Assembly: GCA_947627355.1 (NCBI GenBank)
Contig: CANQVX010000010.1
Span: 1 to 56,615, forward strand
DNA length: 56,615 bases
Direction of reading: 5' to 3'
From: an uncultured Bacilli bacterium
GTDB taxonomy: Bacteria; Bacillota_I; Bacilli_A; RFN20; CAG-631
Below, one piece after another: positions 1-9,939 of the stretch; within the stretch, counting starts at the first letter, position 1, and every line of letters begins with the position of its first letter. The notes beneath the pieces are model-generated. The model saw only the letters and a program-made list of their open reading frames with translations, was not told the origin of the DNA and ran no database searches. Both the position numbers and the translations under genes were made by a program.

Positions 1-1
1 A

Positions 2-712
2 TTTCTAAAATACGCTAAAATGATGCAATCTATCGACAAAAAGTTGGCTGAAGAATTATTAGATCCTACTCAAAGACTTAAAAAAATTAGGGTTGGTATA
101 ACACACACTTCTGAAAGTAATATGATGACTGAAGTATTTGCTAAATGTGTTAATGATATCGATAAATTATCTATAACAATTGTTACTGATACCAAAAAAA
201 ATCTTTATGATAAACTAGCAAATTATGAGATTGACATGGCCGTTATCGAAGGTAAAAACAATAATCCTGAATATAATGCTTTAATGCTTGATACCGATTA
301 TCTTGTCTGCGTTCTTTCAAAAGATCATTATTTAGCTAAAAATGTGGTAATTACTTTAAATCAACTTAAAAAAGAAAAGATGATTTTAAGACTTCCAACT
401 TCTGCTACTAGAGAACTATTTGAATCAACATTAGCAACCATTAACGAAAGCATTAATGACTTTAATATAACACTAGAAGTAGATAACATTGAAACCATTA
501 AAGAACTTGTTAAAAAGAATCTAGGTGTTTCTATTCTTCCTAGAAGCGCTTGCATAAAAGATTTACAACAAAACAAGATTAAAATCTTGCAAATTGAGAA
601 TCTAAGCATGGTTAGAGAAACTGAAATTATCTATCGTAAAGATTTTAGTTATGTTGATATCCTTCAACATATTACTAAATCATATCAAGAAATTTTAAAG
701 AATTATAATTAA
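2..712 (+). CDS. LysR-family transcriptional regulator, C-terminal part (5' truncated by window edge)
   Basis: The reading frame is open to the left edge. Before the first internal Met (position 20) it reads FLKYAKMMQSIDKK, which looks like the LysR linker helix, so the N-terminal winged helix-turn-helix lies outside the window. What is visible is the type 2 periplasmic-binding-protein-like effector domain. It begins at the typical first strand (IRVGIT), followed by a second subdomain and a return strand (GVSILPRSA). LysR proteins bind a small-molecule effector here and regulate nearby, often divergent, genes; the target and ligand cannot be told. Family call is solid; specificity is unknown. 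Confidence 0.8.
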   Translation, partial: FLKYAKMMQSIDKKLAEELLDPTQRLKKIRVGITHTSESNMMTEVFAKCVNDIDKLSITIVTDTKKNLYDKLANYEIDMAVIEGKNNNPEYNALMLDTDYLVCVLSKDHYLAKNVVITLNQLKKEKMILRLPTSATRELFESTLATINESINDFNITLEVDNIETIKELVKKNLGVSILPRSACIKDLQQNKIKILQIENLSMVRETEIIYRKDFSYVDILQHITKSYQEILKNYN

Positions 713-737
713 AAATGCCGAATCACTCGGCATTTTT
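711..737. terminator. Bidirectional intrinsic terminator
   Basis: Perfect 11-bp stem (711-721 with 727-737) around a 5-nt loop ATCAC, A-run on the left arm and T-run on the right. It lies between convergent genes (LysR on plus, dnaI on minus) and overlaps the first base of the dnaI stop codon, so it probably serves both. Confidence 0.85.
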
Positions 738-1588
738 TAATATGTAGTTAATTGATTTATTCTTGAAATTAACTTATCAACTTTGATTTTATCGTTTTTA
801 AGTGTATATAGTAATGGTAGTTTTTCAATTTCAAATTCACTGATAAAGATTGTTATTAAATCATTATCTAAACGATAATTCAAGATGTTAACTAAAACAT
901 CATCTCTACTCCAACTTGAAACTGTTTCTCCACCAATATCATCAATGATTAAAATTGATGCCGTCATAACTTTATTCATTAAGTTTTCATAAGCTTCATT
1001 GTTTTTAAAATTAGCCTTTAAATCTTGTAAGAAATGGCTCATTTTAATCACTGCACAACGATAACTATTAATAAGAGTAGCAACCAAACCTAAAACAAAA
1101 GTTTTATGTTTTCTTTGATCTTTAAAAGTTAGATAACAGCCCTTAGTTTTTGCGTGTTTATATAAAGCTAGATACATTGCTTTAAAATCTTTACTAGTTT
1201 CATTAACTAAAGATGGAAAGACTTTTAAATCAGCATCTAAAATATCATCAGTATTATAAGTTGAATAAACAATATTAGAAGCTTTTCCATAATATTCTTT
1301 ATATTCTTTACATTGATAATATTTAGATACTAAGCCACCATATTCATCAAATTCCAATTTGTAGATAAAACCTTTATCTACCTTTTTACAGTTTTTGATA
1401 CCAGGACAATTAATGCAAGGTTTATTTTCTTCAATATAAAAGAATATTTTTTCACTATATTGAAGTACTTCATCTTCCGATAGTTTCAATGTTTTTATTA
1501 ATTCGCAAGCTTCATTTGAACTATAAATCATTTTAAGGATTTCTTCATTAGAAACCATATTTTTCATTTTAAAATTTAACTTTTGCAT
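737..1588 (-). CDS. dnaI: Primosomal helicase loader DnaI, degenerate P-loop
   Basis: AAA+ loader that, with DnaB/DnaD, places the replicative helicase on DNA in Firmicutes. The N-terminal part has a Cys cluster (CINCPGIKNC, then YYQC) like the DnaI zinc domain. The C-terminal ATPase domain has a clear Walker B (ILIIDDIGGE). The Walker A region (about 1097-1141) reads KDQRKHKT: the Lys-Thr pair remains but the loop glycines are gone. I start at 1588 because GGGGTAA precedes this ATG; a longer frame from 1618 would overlap dnaB and has no clear ribosome site. The length (283 aa) is a little below the usual 310. It follows dnaB directly, the canonical order. Family call is firm; ATPase activity is doubtful. 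Confidence 0.85.
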   Translation of the reverse strand: MQKLNFKMKNMVSNEEILKMIYSSNEACELIKTLKLSEDEVLQYSEKIFFYIEENKPCINCPGIKNCKKVDKGFIYKLEFDEYGGLVSKYYQCKEYKEYYGKASNIVYSTYNTDDILDADLKVFPSLVNETSKDFKAMYLALYKHAKTKGCYLTFKDQRKHKTFVLGLVATLINSYRCAVIKMSHFLQDLKANFKNNEAYENLMNKVMTASILIIDDIGGETVSSWSRDDVLVNILNYRLDNDLITIFISEFEIEKLPLLYTLKNDKIKVDKLISRINQLTTY

Positions 1589-1589
1589 A

Positions 1590-2810
1590 CTATTTACCCC
1601 AATTATTAAATACTTCACTTAATTGTTCATCAAGTGAATTATTGTCGTTAGAATCAGACTTTTTAGTTTCAACCGTGGCTACTTTTCCATTAATTTGAAC
1701 ATTGTAACGTTTTTTAAAATATAATAGCGTTTGATAAGCATCTTTGCATTTTTCTTTTACCACTGATGACATAACTTTATTTACATAGTTTTTGAAATTA
1801 TAATCACCTTTTTTATTATTAACACAATAATAGATTGTGGCATTGATAACACCACTTGGAATATCCATTTCAACTAAACTTTTTATTAAATAAATATCAT
1901 CTTTAAATAAAGCTGGGATTTCTAAAATTGCTCGATAATAGTCATATGGATCAGTATTATCTAACTTTTTAGCAAATTTTATTAAATCTTTATCATCTGT
2001 TGTTGGATTTTCAATATCTTTACTAGACATTTCTTCAACTAATTGATTGAATTTAATTAAATTGATTGACTTTTTTTGATTGCAATCTGTTTCAATTGAA
2101 GCAACAACGCATCTTTCTAGAATATTTTCAGATAAATCAAATAAAAGTTTCACTCTTAATATTTCTTTTTTAACAGATGATGTAAAGACTGCTTTAGGAA
2201 TTAAATGATCAGCCATTTTAATAACAAAACGGTCCATATCAAAATCAGAAGTCACATTATGAGTTACTTTTTCACTATAATGACTAGATAAATTTTTTAA
2301 AGGTTCATTATTCTTTTCAAAACTTTCTTCAAAGGTTGAACTGATATCAACATAAGCATCATCAGAATAATGATTATCACTATAATAATATTGAGTACGA
2401 TAGAATTCATCTTCACCAAGACTTTGTAGTAATAAACTATTTAAAATAGGATCTTTAAAAAATTCATTTGGTGATTTTGGTGAATGTAAAACATATAAAT
2501 ATTCAAGTGAAACATGGTCTTCTAGTTCTCTAATTTTAGTACTAAGTAAGCCAATGCTTTCAAGTTTTTTACGAGCCTTTACAAATTCTTGAATCGATAT
2601 TTGCATGATTGAAAATAGTCTTTTATGAGTTCTTTTATTAGCAATGATACTATTTACATTAGATTCTGAAAATAATGAAAAATAAAGGGCGGTAGCACAA
2701 TGACCAATGATAGGTTGATAAAGACGATAGATAACTTTTTGATCAAAGTCAGTTATAATGCCACTTCGTTCAATGCTATAACTATCAAATTCTTTGACAT
2801 CATTTTTCAT
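1590..2810 (-). CDS. dnaB: Replication initiation/membrane attachment protein DnaB (Firmicutes helicase co-loader)
   Basis: 406 aa, slightly shorter than Bacillus DnaB (about 470). The N-terminal region looks like the DnaB winged-helix domain. The C-terminal part (DPYDYYRAIL to FKNYVNKVMSSV) matches the DnaB/DnaD helical C-terminal domain that binds single-stranded DNA. Between them is an acidic, Ser/Asn-rich linker (about residues 135-200). It works with DnaD and DnaI to load the replicative helicase at oriC and at restart sites. Ribosome site AAGGAGG sits 7 nt before the ATG. It lies between coaE and dnaI; nrdR, normally directly upstream, is missing. The protein is poorly conserved in general, so context carries part of the call. 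Confidence 0.82.
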   Translation of the reverse strand: MKNDVKEFDSYSIERSGIITDFDQKVIYRLYQPIIGHCATALYFSLFSESNVNSIIANKRTHKRLFSIMQISIQEFVKARKKLESIGLLSTKIRELEDHVSLEYLYVLHSPKSPNEFFKDPILNSLLLQSLGEDEFYRTQYYYSDNHYSDDAYVDISSTFEESFEKNNEPLKNLSSHYSEKVTHNVTSDFDMDRFVIKMADHLIPKAVFTSSVKKEILRVKLLFDLSENILERCVVASIETDCNQKKSINLIKFNQLVEEMSSKDIENPTTDDKDLIKFAKKLDNTDPYDYYRAILEIPALFKDDIYLIKSLVEMDIPSGVINATIYYCVNNKKGDYNFKNYVNKVMSSVVKEKCKDAYQTLLYFKKRYNVQINGKVATVETKKSDSNDNNSLDEQLSEVFNNWGK

Positions 2811-2850
2811 AAGCTTACCTCCTTTTTAGTACCTATTAATTGTAGCGAAT

Positions 2851-3408
2851 TTATTTGAAATTAGCAATTACAGAATGTAGATTTTTTTCAAGCTCTTCAA
2901 TGGTTGAAGTATTTTCAACAATTTGGTCTGCAAGTTCTGCTTTGGTTTCTTGATTTAATTGAAATTGCATTAAAATACGCATCAAAGAATAATTTTCAAT
3001 ATTTCTATTTTTTAATCTTTGTTCGATTACATCTTTTGAAGCAACAACTGTTAAGGTATAGTCACAAATTGTTTGCAATTCACATTCAAAAAGCAAAGGA
3101 ATTTCCATAAATAATAATTCATTTTGATATTTATTTTTTAATTCAATTATTTTTTTAAAAACATATGGATGAATAATTTCGTTTAGTTTTAAAACTTTGC
3201 TTGGTTGTTCTAAGATGGCATTTTTGATATCTTGTTTATTAGCATTCTTACAATCAAATTCTTTATCAAGTGCTTGTATGATATCTTTATCTTGATAGGC
3301 TTCTTTTACAAATTCATCACAGTCAAAAAATAAATAATTTTCTTTTTTTAAGATTTCACCAACCATTGATTTTCCACTACCAATAACTCCTGTAATTCCT
3401 ATTAGCAT
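2851..3408 (-). CDS. coaE: Dephospho-CoA kinase
   Basis: 185 aa. Performs the last step of coenzyme A synthesis, ATP-dependent 3'-phosphorylation of dephospho-CoA, in the cytoplasm. The N-terminus shows the P-loop GVIGSGKS, followed by the family's DCDEFVKEAY (substrate-binding Asp) and IIHPYVF. The lid-type region RLKNRNI follows. Length is typical (about 190-200). It sits 6 nt after mutM in the conserved polA-mutM-coaE string and is almost surely cotranscribed. Confidence 0.93.
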   Translation of the reverse strand: MLIGITGVIGSGKSMVGEILKKENYLFFDCDEFVKEAYQDKDIIQALDKEFDCKNANKQDIKNAILEQPSKVLKLNEIIHPYVFKKIIELKNKYQNELLFMEIPLLFECELQTICDYTLTVVASKDVIEQRLKNRNIENYSLMRILMQFQLNQETKAELADQIVENTSTIEELEKNLHSVIANFK

Positions 3409-3414
3409 ATTTTT

Positions 3415-4233
3415 TTATCCTTTCTGACATTTTGGACAATAATGAGTACCACGATTATCCAATCTATCTTTAATTATTATTGTATTGCATCTGTCGCATG
3501 GTAAACCTTGTCTAGCATAGACATGTAGTTTTGCTTGAAATTTACCATTTATTCCATGTTCACTTTGATATGATTTAATGGTTGAACCACCAAGCTCAAT
3601 AGCTTCAGTTAAGATTCTTTTGGCTTCAGTTATAATCATATCACATTCTTTTTTTGTAACCTTACAAGTGTTTTTAAAAGGACTTATTTTACTAGCAAAC
3701 AAGATTTCATCAGCATAGATATTACCAATACCAGCCAAAATGCTTTGATCTAATAAAATAGCTTTAATTGGTTTATTAAGAGGATGAATCTTTTGATACA
3801 AATATGAGCCATTTTCAAGTTCAAAAGGTTCTTTTCCTAGTTTATTTAAAGGATTAATTTGATAAATATCTTGTGACTTATCAAAATAATAGAAACGACC
3901 AAATTTACGAACATCGTTATAACATAGATAAGTATTATCAACAAAATTAAAAATCATATGAGTATGTTTGCTATCTTTGTTTGAATTGTAGAAATACTTT
4001 CCTTCCATTCTTAAATGAGAAATTAAATAACCATTAGATAAAACAAAAATGATATATTTTCCTTTTCGTTTTAAATCAACTATTTTATTATTTTTTAATT
4101 TATCTTTGAATGATAAAACATCGATGTTATCGACAATTTTATCATATCTTATTTCAACATCTAAAATGGTTTTATTTAAAACATGTGATTTTAGTGTTTC
4201 TTTTACTGTTTCTACTTCTGGTAATTCTGGCAT
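3415..4233 (-). CDS. mutM: Formamidopyrimidine-DNA glycosylase (Fpg/MutM)
   Basis: 272 aa. Removes 8-oxoguanine and formamidopyrimidines and nicks the abasic site. The N-terminus MPELPEVET provides the catalytic Pro2 and Glu3. The helix-two-turn-helix region (GIGNIYADEILF) and the C-terminal zinc finger (CDRCNT ... HYCPKC) are intact, so the enzyme should be active. Lies 10 nt after polA, the usual Firmicutes neighbour order linking base-excision repair with repair synthesis. Confidence 0.95.
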   Translation of the reverse strand: MPELPEVETVKETLKSHVLNKTILDVEIRYDKIVDNIDVLSFKDKLKNNKIVDLKRKGKYIIFVLSNGYLISHLRMEGKYFYNSNKDSKHTHMIFNFVDNTYLCYNDVRKFGRFYYFDKSQDIYQINPLNKLGKEPFELENGSYLYQKIHPLNKPIKAILLDQSILAGIGNIYADEILFASKISPFKNTCKVTKKECDMIITEAKRILTEAIELGGSTIKSYQSEHGINGKFQAKLHVYARQGLPCDRCNTIIIKDRLDNRGTHYCPKCQKG

Positions 4234-4243
4234 AATACTTCAC

Positions 4244-6820
4244 CTATTTTGCTTCAAGCCAATTGTTTCCAATGCTATAGTTAACTTTTAAAGTGATATC
4301 ACTATCTAAAGTGTGCTCCATGATATCTTTAATATCTAGTGCCATAGAAGATGCGTATTCTTCTTTAACTTCAAACAATAATTCGTCGTGAATTTGACAA
4401 ATTAGATAAGCTTTATCTTTATTTTCTTTTAGATATTTATCTACTTTTATCATAGCAACTTTTATGATATCAGCAGCGCTTCCTTGAATTGGTGTATTCA
4501 TAGCAACACGTTTACCAAATTCTTTTGTTTGATACATTGAAGCATTGATTTCAGGCACCATTCTACGGCGTTTTAACATGGTTGTAACATAACCATTTTC
4601 TTTACAGAATTTAATGTTTCCTTCAAGAAATTCTTTAACTTTTGGAAATGTTTCAAAGAAAGCATCGATAAATCTTTTAGCGGTATTAACATCCATGTTA
4701 ATTTGTTCTGATAAACCCCAACTAGAAATACCATAAACAATGCCAAAGTTTACAGCTTTTGCTATTCTTCTTTGTTCTTTAGTTACATCATCCACTGGAA
4801 CATTAAAGACCTTAGAAGCAGTTAAAGCATGAATATCAACATCATTTTTAAAGGCATTTAACATGGTTTCATCTTTTGATAAGATGGCAAGTAATCTAAG
4901 TTCAATTTGCGAATAATCTAAAGAAATAATCTTATAACCAGCTGGCGCTATCATGAGTTTTCTTATAATCATTCTTGAATCATCACGGACACTAAGATTT
5001 TGTAAATTTGGTTGGGATGATGATAATCTACCAGTCATAGTTGATGATTGATTAAACAAAGCATGGATTCTATTAGTTTCATCTTTAAAAGTATAAAAAG
5101 CATCGATATAAGTGTTTAATAATTTAGTATATTTACGATATTCAAGAATCATATTAACAACTGGATGTAATGTAGCAATTTTTGTTAAATCTTCCGCAGT
5201 TGTCGACATTTTTTTATTTCCTGGAAGATGTAATTCGTTATATAAAAGGTCAGCAAGTTGTCTACTAGAATTTAAATTAAATGATTCATCTTTGTTTACT
5301 AATGTTCTAATTTGAGTTTCAAGTTCATGAATCTTTGTTTCATATTCATTTGCTAGTTTATCAAGTAATTCAGTATCAACTAAGACTCCTCTTTGTTCCA
5401 TATCTTTTAAAATCATGGCAAGAGGAAGTTCAACATTAAATAGTAGTTCTTCATTATCAATTGCTTTGATTTTCTTAAGTACTTCTTCTTTGATTAGATA
5501 ACAACCTTTTGCAATAGTTCCAGCATAAGTAGCATATTCTTCAAAACTAGCCACCTTTTTTAAAGGCTCGATATGTAAATCATAAGTATCTAACATGCTA
5601 ATAGGATCATCACTGATATTTTGGTTAAGTAAATAATTAGCAAGTAAGATATCTAAAGTAAAACCAGCAGGTTTGATATTTAAAGCTTCTAATAAAACAA
5701 AACTCTTTTTAATATCATAACCTTGTTTTCTAATATCAGGATTAGTTAGAAAATCAATGCAATCAAAATCAAATAACAATAAGTCTTTTTCAATATATTC
5801 ACATTTACTATCATTTGCTAAAACAATGCCTCTCAATTGACCATAATGGTAATTATCACCATAAAAATCAACATAGACAAAAGTATCATTTTTAAGTAAA
5901 TCACCAGATACTCGATTAACGATATCAACTTTGGTTGTGAAGTTTTTATTTTCTTCAGCTTCTATGGTATACTTTAATAATGATTTGATGTTATATTTCT
6001 TTAAAAACAAATTCATTTCTTTTTTATCATATTCAACATAATTAGCATCCCCAATATCAAAATCTAAATTCATATTAGTATCGATTGTTGCCAGTTGATA
6101 ACTTAAAAAAGCAACATCTTTATCATTTAAAAGTTTTTCTTTAAGTTTTCCTTTGATTTCATCGATAGATTCATATACTTTTTCGAGACTTCCATAACGA
6201 ATGATTAAATCAAAAGCCGTCTTTTCACCGACACCTTTAACACCTGGAATGTTATCACTAGCATCGCCCATTAAAGATTTAACATCGATAATTTGTCTTG
6301 GTTCAATTTTATAAACATCATATAAATGACTCTTATTGAAGACTTCAACTTCTGATAAACCTTTATGCATCATACAAATTAAAACATTATCATCGATTAA
6401 TTGAAGTAAATCTCGATCACCGGTATAAACATTGGTTAGATAACCATCTTTATTTAATCTTTTTGATAAAGTTCCAATGATATCATCAGCTTCATAACCT
6501 TCTACTTCAATTGTTTTAATATTAGCAACGTTTAAAAATTCTTTAATCATTGGAAATTGAATTTTTAAATCTTCTGGTACTTCTTTACGATTAGCCTTGT
6601 AGTTTTCGAATTCTTGATGACGAAACTTTTTACCAGGACTATCTAAAGCCACTATGATATCATCAAAATCATGTTCATTTAAAAGTTTTAAAATGATGGT
6701 AGAAAATAAATATAAAGCATTGGTAGGTTTATTATCTTCAGTTCTAGTCATTCTCATTTGAGTTGCATAAAATGCTCTAAATATCAATGCATTACCATCA
6801 ATTAAAATTATTTTTTTCAT
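4244..6820 (-). CDS. polA: DNA polymerase I
   Basis: 858 aa with three domains. The 5'-nuclease (about 1-290) has conserved acidic sites (ILIDGN, EVEGYEADD, GDASDNIPG). The middle 3'-5' exonuclease-like domain lacks the DxE signature: the position reads VYVDFYGDNY, so proofreading is probably lost, as in Bacillus and Thermus enzymes. The polymerase domain has motif A DYSQIELR (Asp635), O helix RRIAKAVNFGIVYG and motif C IHDE (Asp812). Fills gaps in repair and removes Okazaki primers. It follows dnaE by 3 nt and is likely in the same transcript. Confidence 0.96.
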   Translation of the reverse strand: MKKIILIDGNALIFRAFYATQMRMTRTEDNKPTNALYLFSTIILKLLNEHDFDDIIVALDSPGKKFRHQEFENYKANRKEVPEDLKIQFPMIKEFLNVANIKTIEVEGYEADDIIGTLSKRLNKDGYLTNVYTGDRDLLQLIDDNVLICMMHKGLSEVEVFNKSHLYDVYKIEPRQIIDVKSLMGDASDNIPGVKGVGEKTAFDLIIRYGSLEKVYESIDEIKGKLKEKLLNDKDVAFLSYQLATIDTNMNLDFDIGDANYVEYDKKEMNLFLKKYNIKSLLKYTIEAEENKNFTTKVDIVNRVSGDLLKNDTFVYVDFYGDNYHYGQLRGIVLANDSKCEYIEKDLLLFDFDCIDFLTNPDIRKQGYDIKKSFVLLEALNIKPAGFTLDILLANYLLNQNISDDPISMLDTYDLHIEPLKKVASFEEYATYAGTIAKGCYLIKEEVLKKIKAIDNEELLFNVELPLAMILKDMEQRGVLVDTELLDKLANEYETKIHELETQIRTLVNKDESFNLNSSRQLADLLYNELHLPGNKKMSTTAEDLTKIATLHPVVNMILEYRKYTKLLNTYIDAFYTFKDETNRIHALFNQSSTMTGRLSSSQPNLQNLSVRDDSRMIIRKLMIAPAGYKIISLDYSQIELRLLAILSKDETMLNAFKNDVDIHALTASKVFNVPVDDVTKEQRRIAKAVNFGIVYGISSWGLSEQINMDVNTAKRFIDAFFETFPKVKEFLEGNIKFCKENGYVTTMLKRRRMVPEINASMYQTKEFGKRVAMNTPIQGSAADIIKVAMIKVDKYLKENKDKAYLICQIHDELLFEVKEEYASSMALDIKDIMEHTLDSDITLKVNYSIGNNWLEAK

Positions 6821-6823
6821 AGG

Positions 6824-9800
6824 TTATCCTCCAATTAAATCCATTTTATTTATATAAGCAATTTCTTTATTTTTAACATGTGCATAAACAATTACAGTTT
6901 CATGTTTATGGAATTTTTCTTTTAACATTAAGGCTTGATTATCATAAGCAAATAAACGAATAGTAGCTGTTTCATCTTCTAAAATGACACGTAGCATATT
7001 TTTACCATTTTTGTTTTTAGATAGTTCTATTTGATTGATTTTTCCAAGCAAATAAGTGTTATATTCTTTGTCTAATATGTTTCCGATATCAGTTATTTTA
7101 GTTTGATATTTTTCTTTTAATGTAGTTAAAGGATGCTTGCTTAAATAAAGGCCTAGAAATTCTTTTTCTTTTAATAAAAGATCAATATCAGATGGTTTAT
7201 TTACAAGAATTGGACAAGGAATGTAATCATATTTATGATAATCATTTACTTGATAATCAAGGTCAATGAACATCTTGCCATATTCATATAAAGTAACTAG
7301 ATTGCTAATCAAACATTCTCTTGAAATATTAAAGCAATCAAGGGCTCCACTATAAATCAAAGCTTCCATATTATTCATGCTAACATTTATTTTAAGCATT
7401 CTAATCATGAAATCATAAATGTCTACAAATTGTCCTTTTTTTCTTTCATTTAAGATATCAATAGCAATTTGATTTTTTAATGTTTTAATGTTTCCAAGTC
7501 CAAACATCAAATTATTATCTTTTAAAGCAAAACTATAATAAGATTCATTGATATGAGGAGACAAAATAGAAATATTAAAATACTTTGCTTCTTTAAAGAT
7601 GGCATTTTTTTGTTCATCACTATCACCAATTAGATTTAATAAAGTAGCATAAAAGATGGCAGGATATTTATATTTTAATGCTGCCATGGTAACAGTAATA
7701 GTAGCATAAGCTACAGAATGGGCTTTATTGTAACCATATTTTGCAAATCGTTGAATAGTTAAAAATAAATTGGTGGCTAATTCTTTTCCATAACCATTTA
7801 TAACGCTTCTATCGATAAAAATGTTTTGTTGAACATCCATTTTATCGGTATTTTTTTTGCTAATTGCTCTTCTTAGTAAATCAGCTTCAGCTAAGGAATA
7901 ATTAGCTATCTTTTTAGCTATTTGCATGATTTGTTCTTGATAAATAATAATGCCATAAGTACTCTTTAAAATATCTTTTAAATCATCGTGATAATAATTA
8001 ACTGGTTCTAAATTATGTTTTCTTTTTATGAAACTATCGATATTTTGCATAGGACCAGGTCGGTATAAAGCAATTAAGTTTACAACATCTTCAAAGCAAG
8101 TTGGTTTTAATTGTTGTAAGGTCTTTTTCATACCTTTTCCTTCAAGTTGAAATAAACCAATGGTGTTACCAGTGGCTAGAAAATTATAAACATCTGGAAA
8201 ATCAAAACTGAAGTTATCAATGTTTAAAGAACTATGATACATTTCATTGATTGATTTAAAACAAAAATCAATGATAGTTAAGTTTTTAAGGCTTAAGATA
8301 TCCATTTTAATAAGACCTAATTTTTCAATATTTTCATAATCATATTGAGTAACTAAAGTGTTTTTTTCAACTTCCATGGTTGGAATATATTTAGACAAAG
8401 GTTGATGATATAAAACAACACCAGCGGCATGAATACCACTTTGTCTTTTAAGTCCTTCGATTTTACTAGCTAATGATACTAATTGTTTATATTTTTGATG
8501 TCTATCAACAATTTCTTTAAATTGCGCATCTTCTTTATAGGCCTTTTTTAAAGACCAAGCGCTTTCATCATCACTTTTAAAAGTTTTAGGATAAAATGAT
8601 AACAAATAATCAACATCTTCATTACTATATTGCATAATTCTTGCAACATCTCTGATAGCACTTTTAGCACCAAGAGTTGAAAAAGTAACGATATTGCTAA
8701 CACATGAATAGCCATATTTATCTTTTAAATATTGGATTACATTATCACGTTTAATATCAACAAAGTCGATATCAATATCAGGCATAGTAATTCTTGATGG
8801 ATTTAAAAATCTTTCAAAAATCAAATTATTTTTGATTGGATCAATCGTGGTTATATTTAATAAATAGGCAACTAAACTAGAAGCAGCACTACCTCTTCCA
8901 GGTCCAACCATAATATCATGAGTTTTAGCATAATTAACATAATCAGCAACTATTAAAAAATAATCAACAAAGCCCATTTTAGTGATAACATTTAATTCCA
9001 TTTGTAAACGTTCCATATAAGTTTTGTTATTTTCTAAATAAAGTCCTTTTAAACGATTCATACAAGTATTTTTTATTAATTCAATTGGATTTGTATCACT
9101 ATCATATGGCTTAGGTAAACCAAATTCAACTGGCTTAATTTCAACATTTATTAGATTAAGCATTTGTCTTAAATTATTAAGTTCATCTTGATCATACATG
9201 ATTTTAAGTTCATTCATATTTTTAAAATAAGCATCAGCAATATCAGATTGTTTTAAGAAATCTTTATTAGCTTTTTTGTTTTCTTTAATGCAATCAAGTA
9301 AATTTAATATTAAAGTATCATCGCTATCTTTATGAAAAACAGTTTGCATAGCGATAGATAAGACTTGTTGATTTATGAATAAATCTTTTAATAATTGGAT
9401 GCTATCCTTGTTACAATTACGATAACGATAAACACCAAAATAAACATATTGATAGATATTTTTAAATGATGCAATGCATTCATTTATTTCAAATATTTGA
9501 TTATTTTCAACTAACATATTTAAATATGTATTGTCAGAAGGAATAACAGCGATTATTCCTTGATGAAACTGACTTAATTCTTTTAATGTTAAAGCTTTAG
9601 TATCAAAACGATTAACTAATGAAGTTAAATTGACAAGATTATAATATCCTGTTTCATTCATAGCAAATAATAAAACATTAGCAATTATTTCATCGCTAAA
9701 ATATATACTAAACTCAACACCTATAATTGGTTTTAAATTGTTTTTCTTACATAAAAAATAAAATTCAGCAACACCAAACATGTTGTTTAAATCACAAATT

Positions 9801-9901
9801 GCTACTTCATTAAATGAGGCTTCAAAACTCATACGAATTGCACTATTAACTGTGATAGTACTAGATAGAAATGTATTATCGGTACGTAATCGTAAATTCA
9901 T
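6824..9901 (-). CDS. dnaE: DNA polymerase III alpha subunit, DnaE type
   Basis: 1025 aa. N-terminal PHP domain, polymerase core, helix-hairpin-helix and an OB-fold near the C-terminus (TYLLGKINQIEL). Catalytic acids are in MPDIDIDF (Asp375/Asp377); GPGRGSAA and YRPGPM are also intact. The PHP domain lacks the metal-binding His motif: the start reads LRTDNTFLSSTIT and the usual TDH is CDLNN, so no exonuclease is expected. Start chosen at ATG 9901, preceded by AAGGTGAG with 7 nt spacing; a GTG 24 nt upstream is also in frame. In low-GC Firmicutes, DnaE usually extends RNA primers alongside PolC, which is not in this window. Confidence 0.93.
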   Translation of the reverse strand: MNLRLRTDNTFLSSTITVNSAIRMSFEASFNEVAICDLNNMFGVAEFYFLCKKNNLKPIIGVEFSIYFSDEIIANVLLFAMNETGYYNLVNLTSLVNRFDTKALTLKELSQFHQGIIAVIPSDNTYLNMLVENNQIFEINECIASFKNIYQYVYFGVYRYRNCNKDSIQLLKDLFINQQVLSIAMQTVFHKDSDDTLILNLLDCIKENKKANKDFLKQSDIADAYFKNMNELKIMYDQDELNNLRQMLNLINVEIKPVEFGLPKPYDSDTNPIELIKNTCMNRLKGLYLENNKTYMERLQMELNVITKMGFVDYFLIVADYVNYAKTHDIMVGPGRGSAASSLVAYLLNITTIDPIKNNLIFERFLNPSRITMPDIDIDFVDIKRDNVIQYLKDKYGYSCVSNIVTFSTLGAKSAIRDVARIMQYSNEDVDYLLSFYPKTFKSDDESAWSLKKAYKEDAQFKEIVDRHQKYKQLVSLASKIEGLKRQSGIHAAGVVLYHQPLSKYIPTMEVEKNTLVTQYDYENIEKLGLIKMDILSLKNLTIIDFCFKSINEMYHSSLNIDNFSFDFPDVYNFLATGNTIGLFQLEGKGMKKTLQQLKPTCFEDVVNLIALYRPGPMQNIDSFIKRKHNLEPVNYYHDDLKDILKSTYGIIIYQEQIMQIAKKIANYSLAEADLLRRAISKKNTDKMDVQQNIFIDRSVINGYGKELATNLFLTIQRFAKYGYNKAHSVAYATITVTMAALKYKYPAIFYATLLNLIGDSDEQKNAIFKEAKYFNISILSPHINESYYSFALKDNNLMFGLGNIKTLKNQIAIDILNERKKGQFVDIYDFMIRMLKINVSMNNMEALIYSGALDCFNISRECLISNLVTLYEYGKMFIDLDYQVNDYHKYDYIPCPILVNKPSDIDLLLKEKEFLGLYLSKHPLTTLKEKYQTKITDIGNILDKEYNTYLLGKINQIELSKNKNGKNMLRVILEDETATIRLFAYDNQALMLKEKFHKHETVIVYAHVKNKEIAYINKMDLIGG

Positions 9902-9939
9902 AGTTTTGCTCACCTTCTTTAACACCTCAATGATAACAT

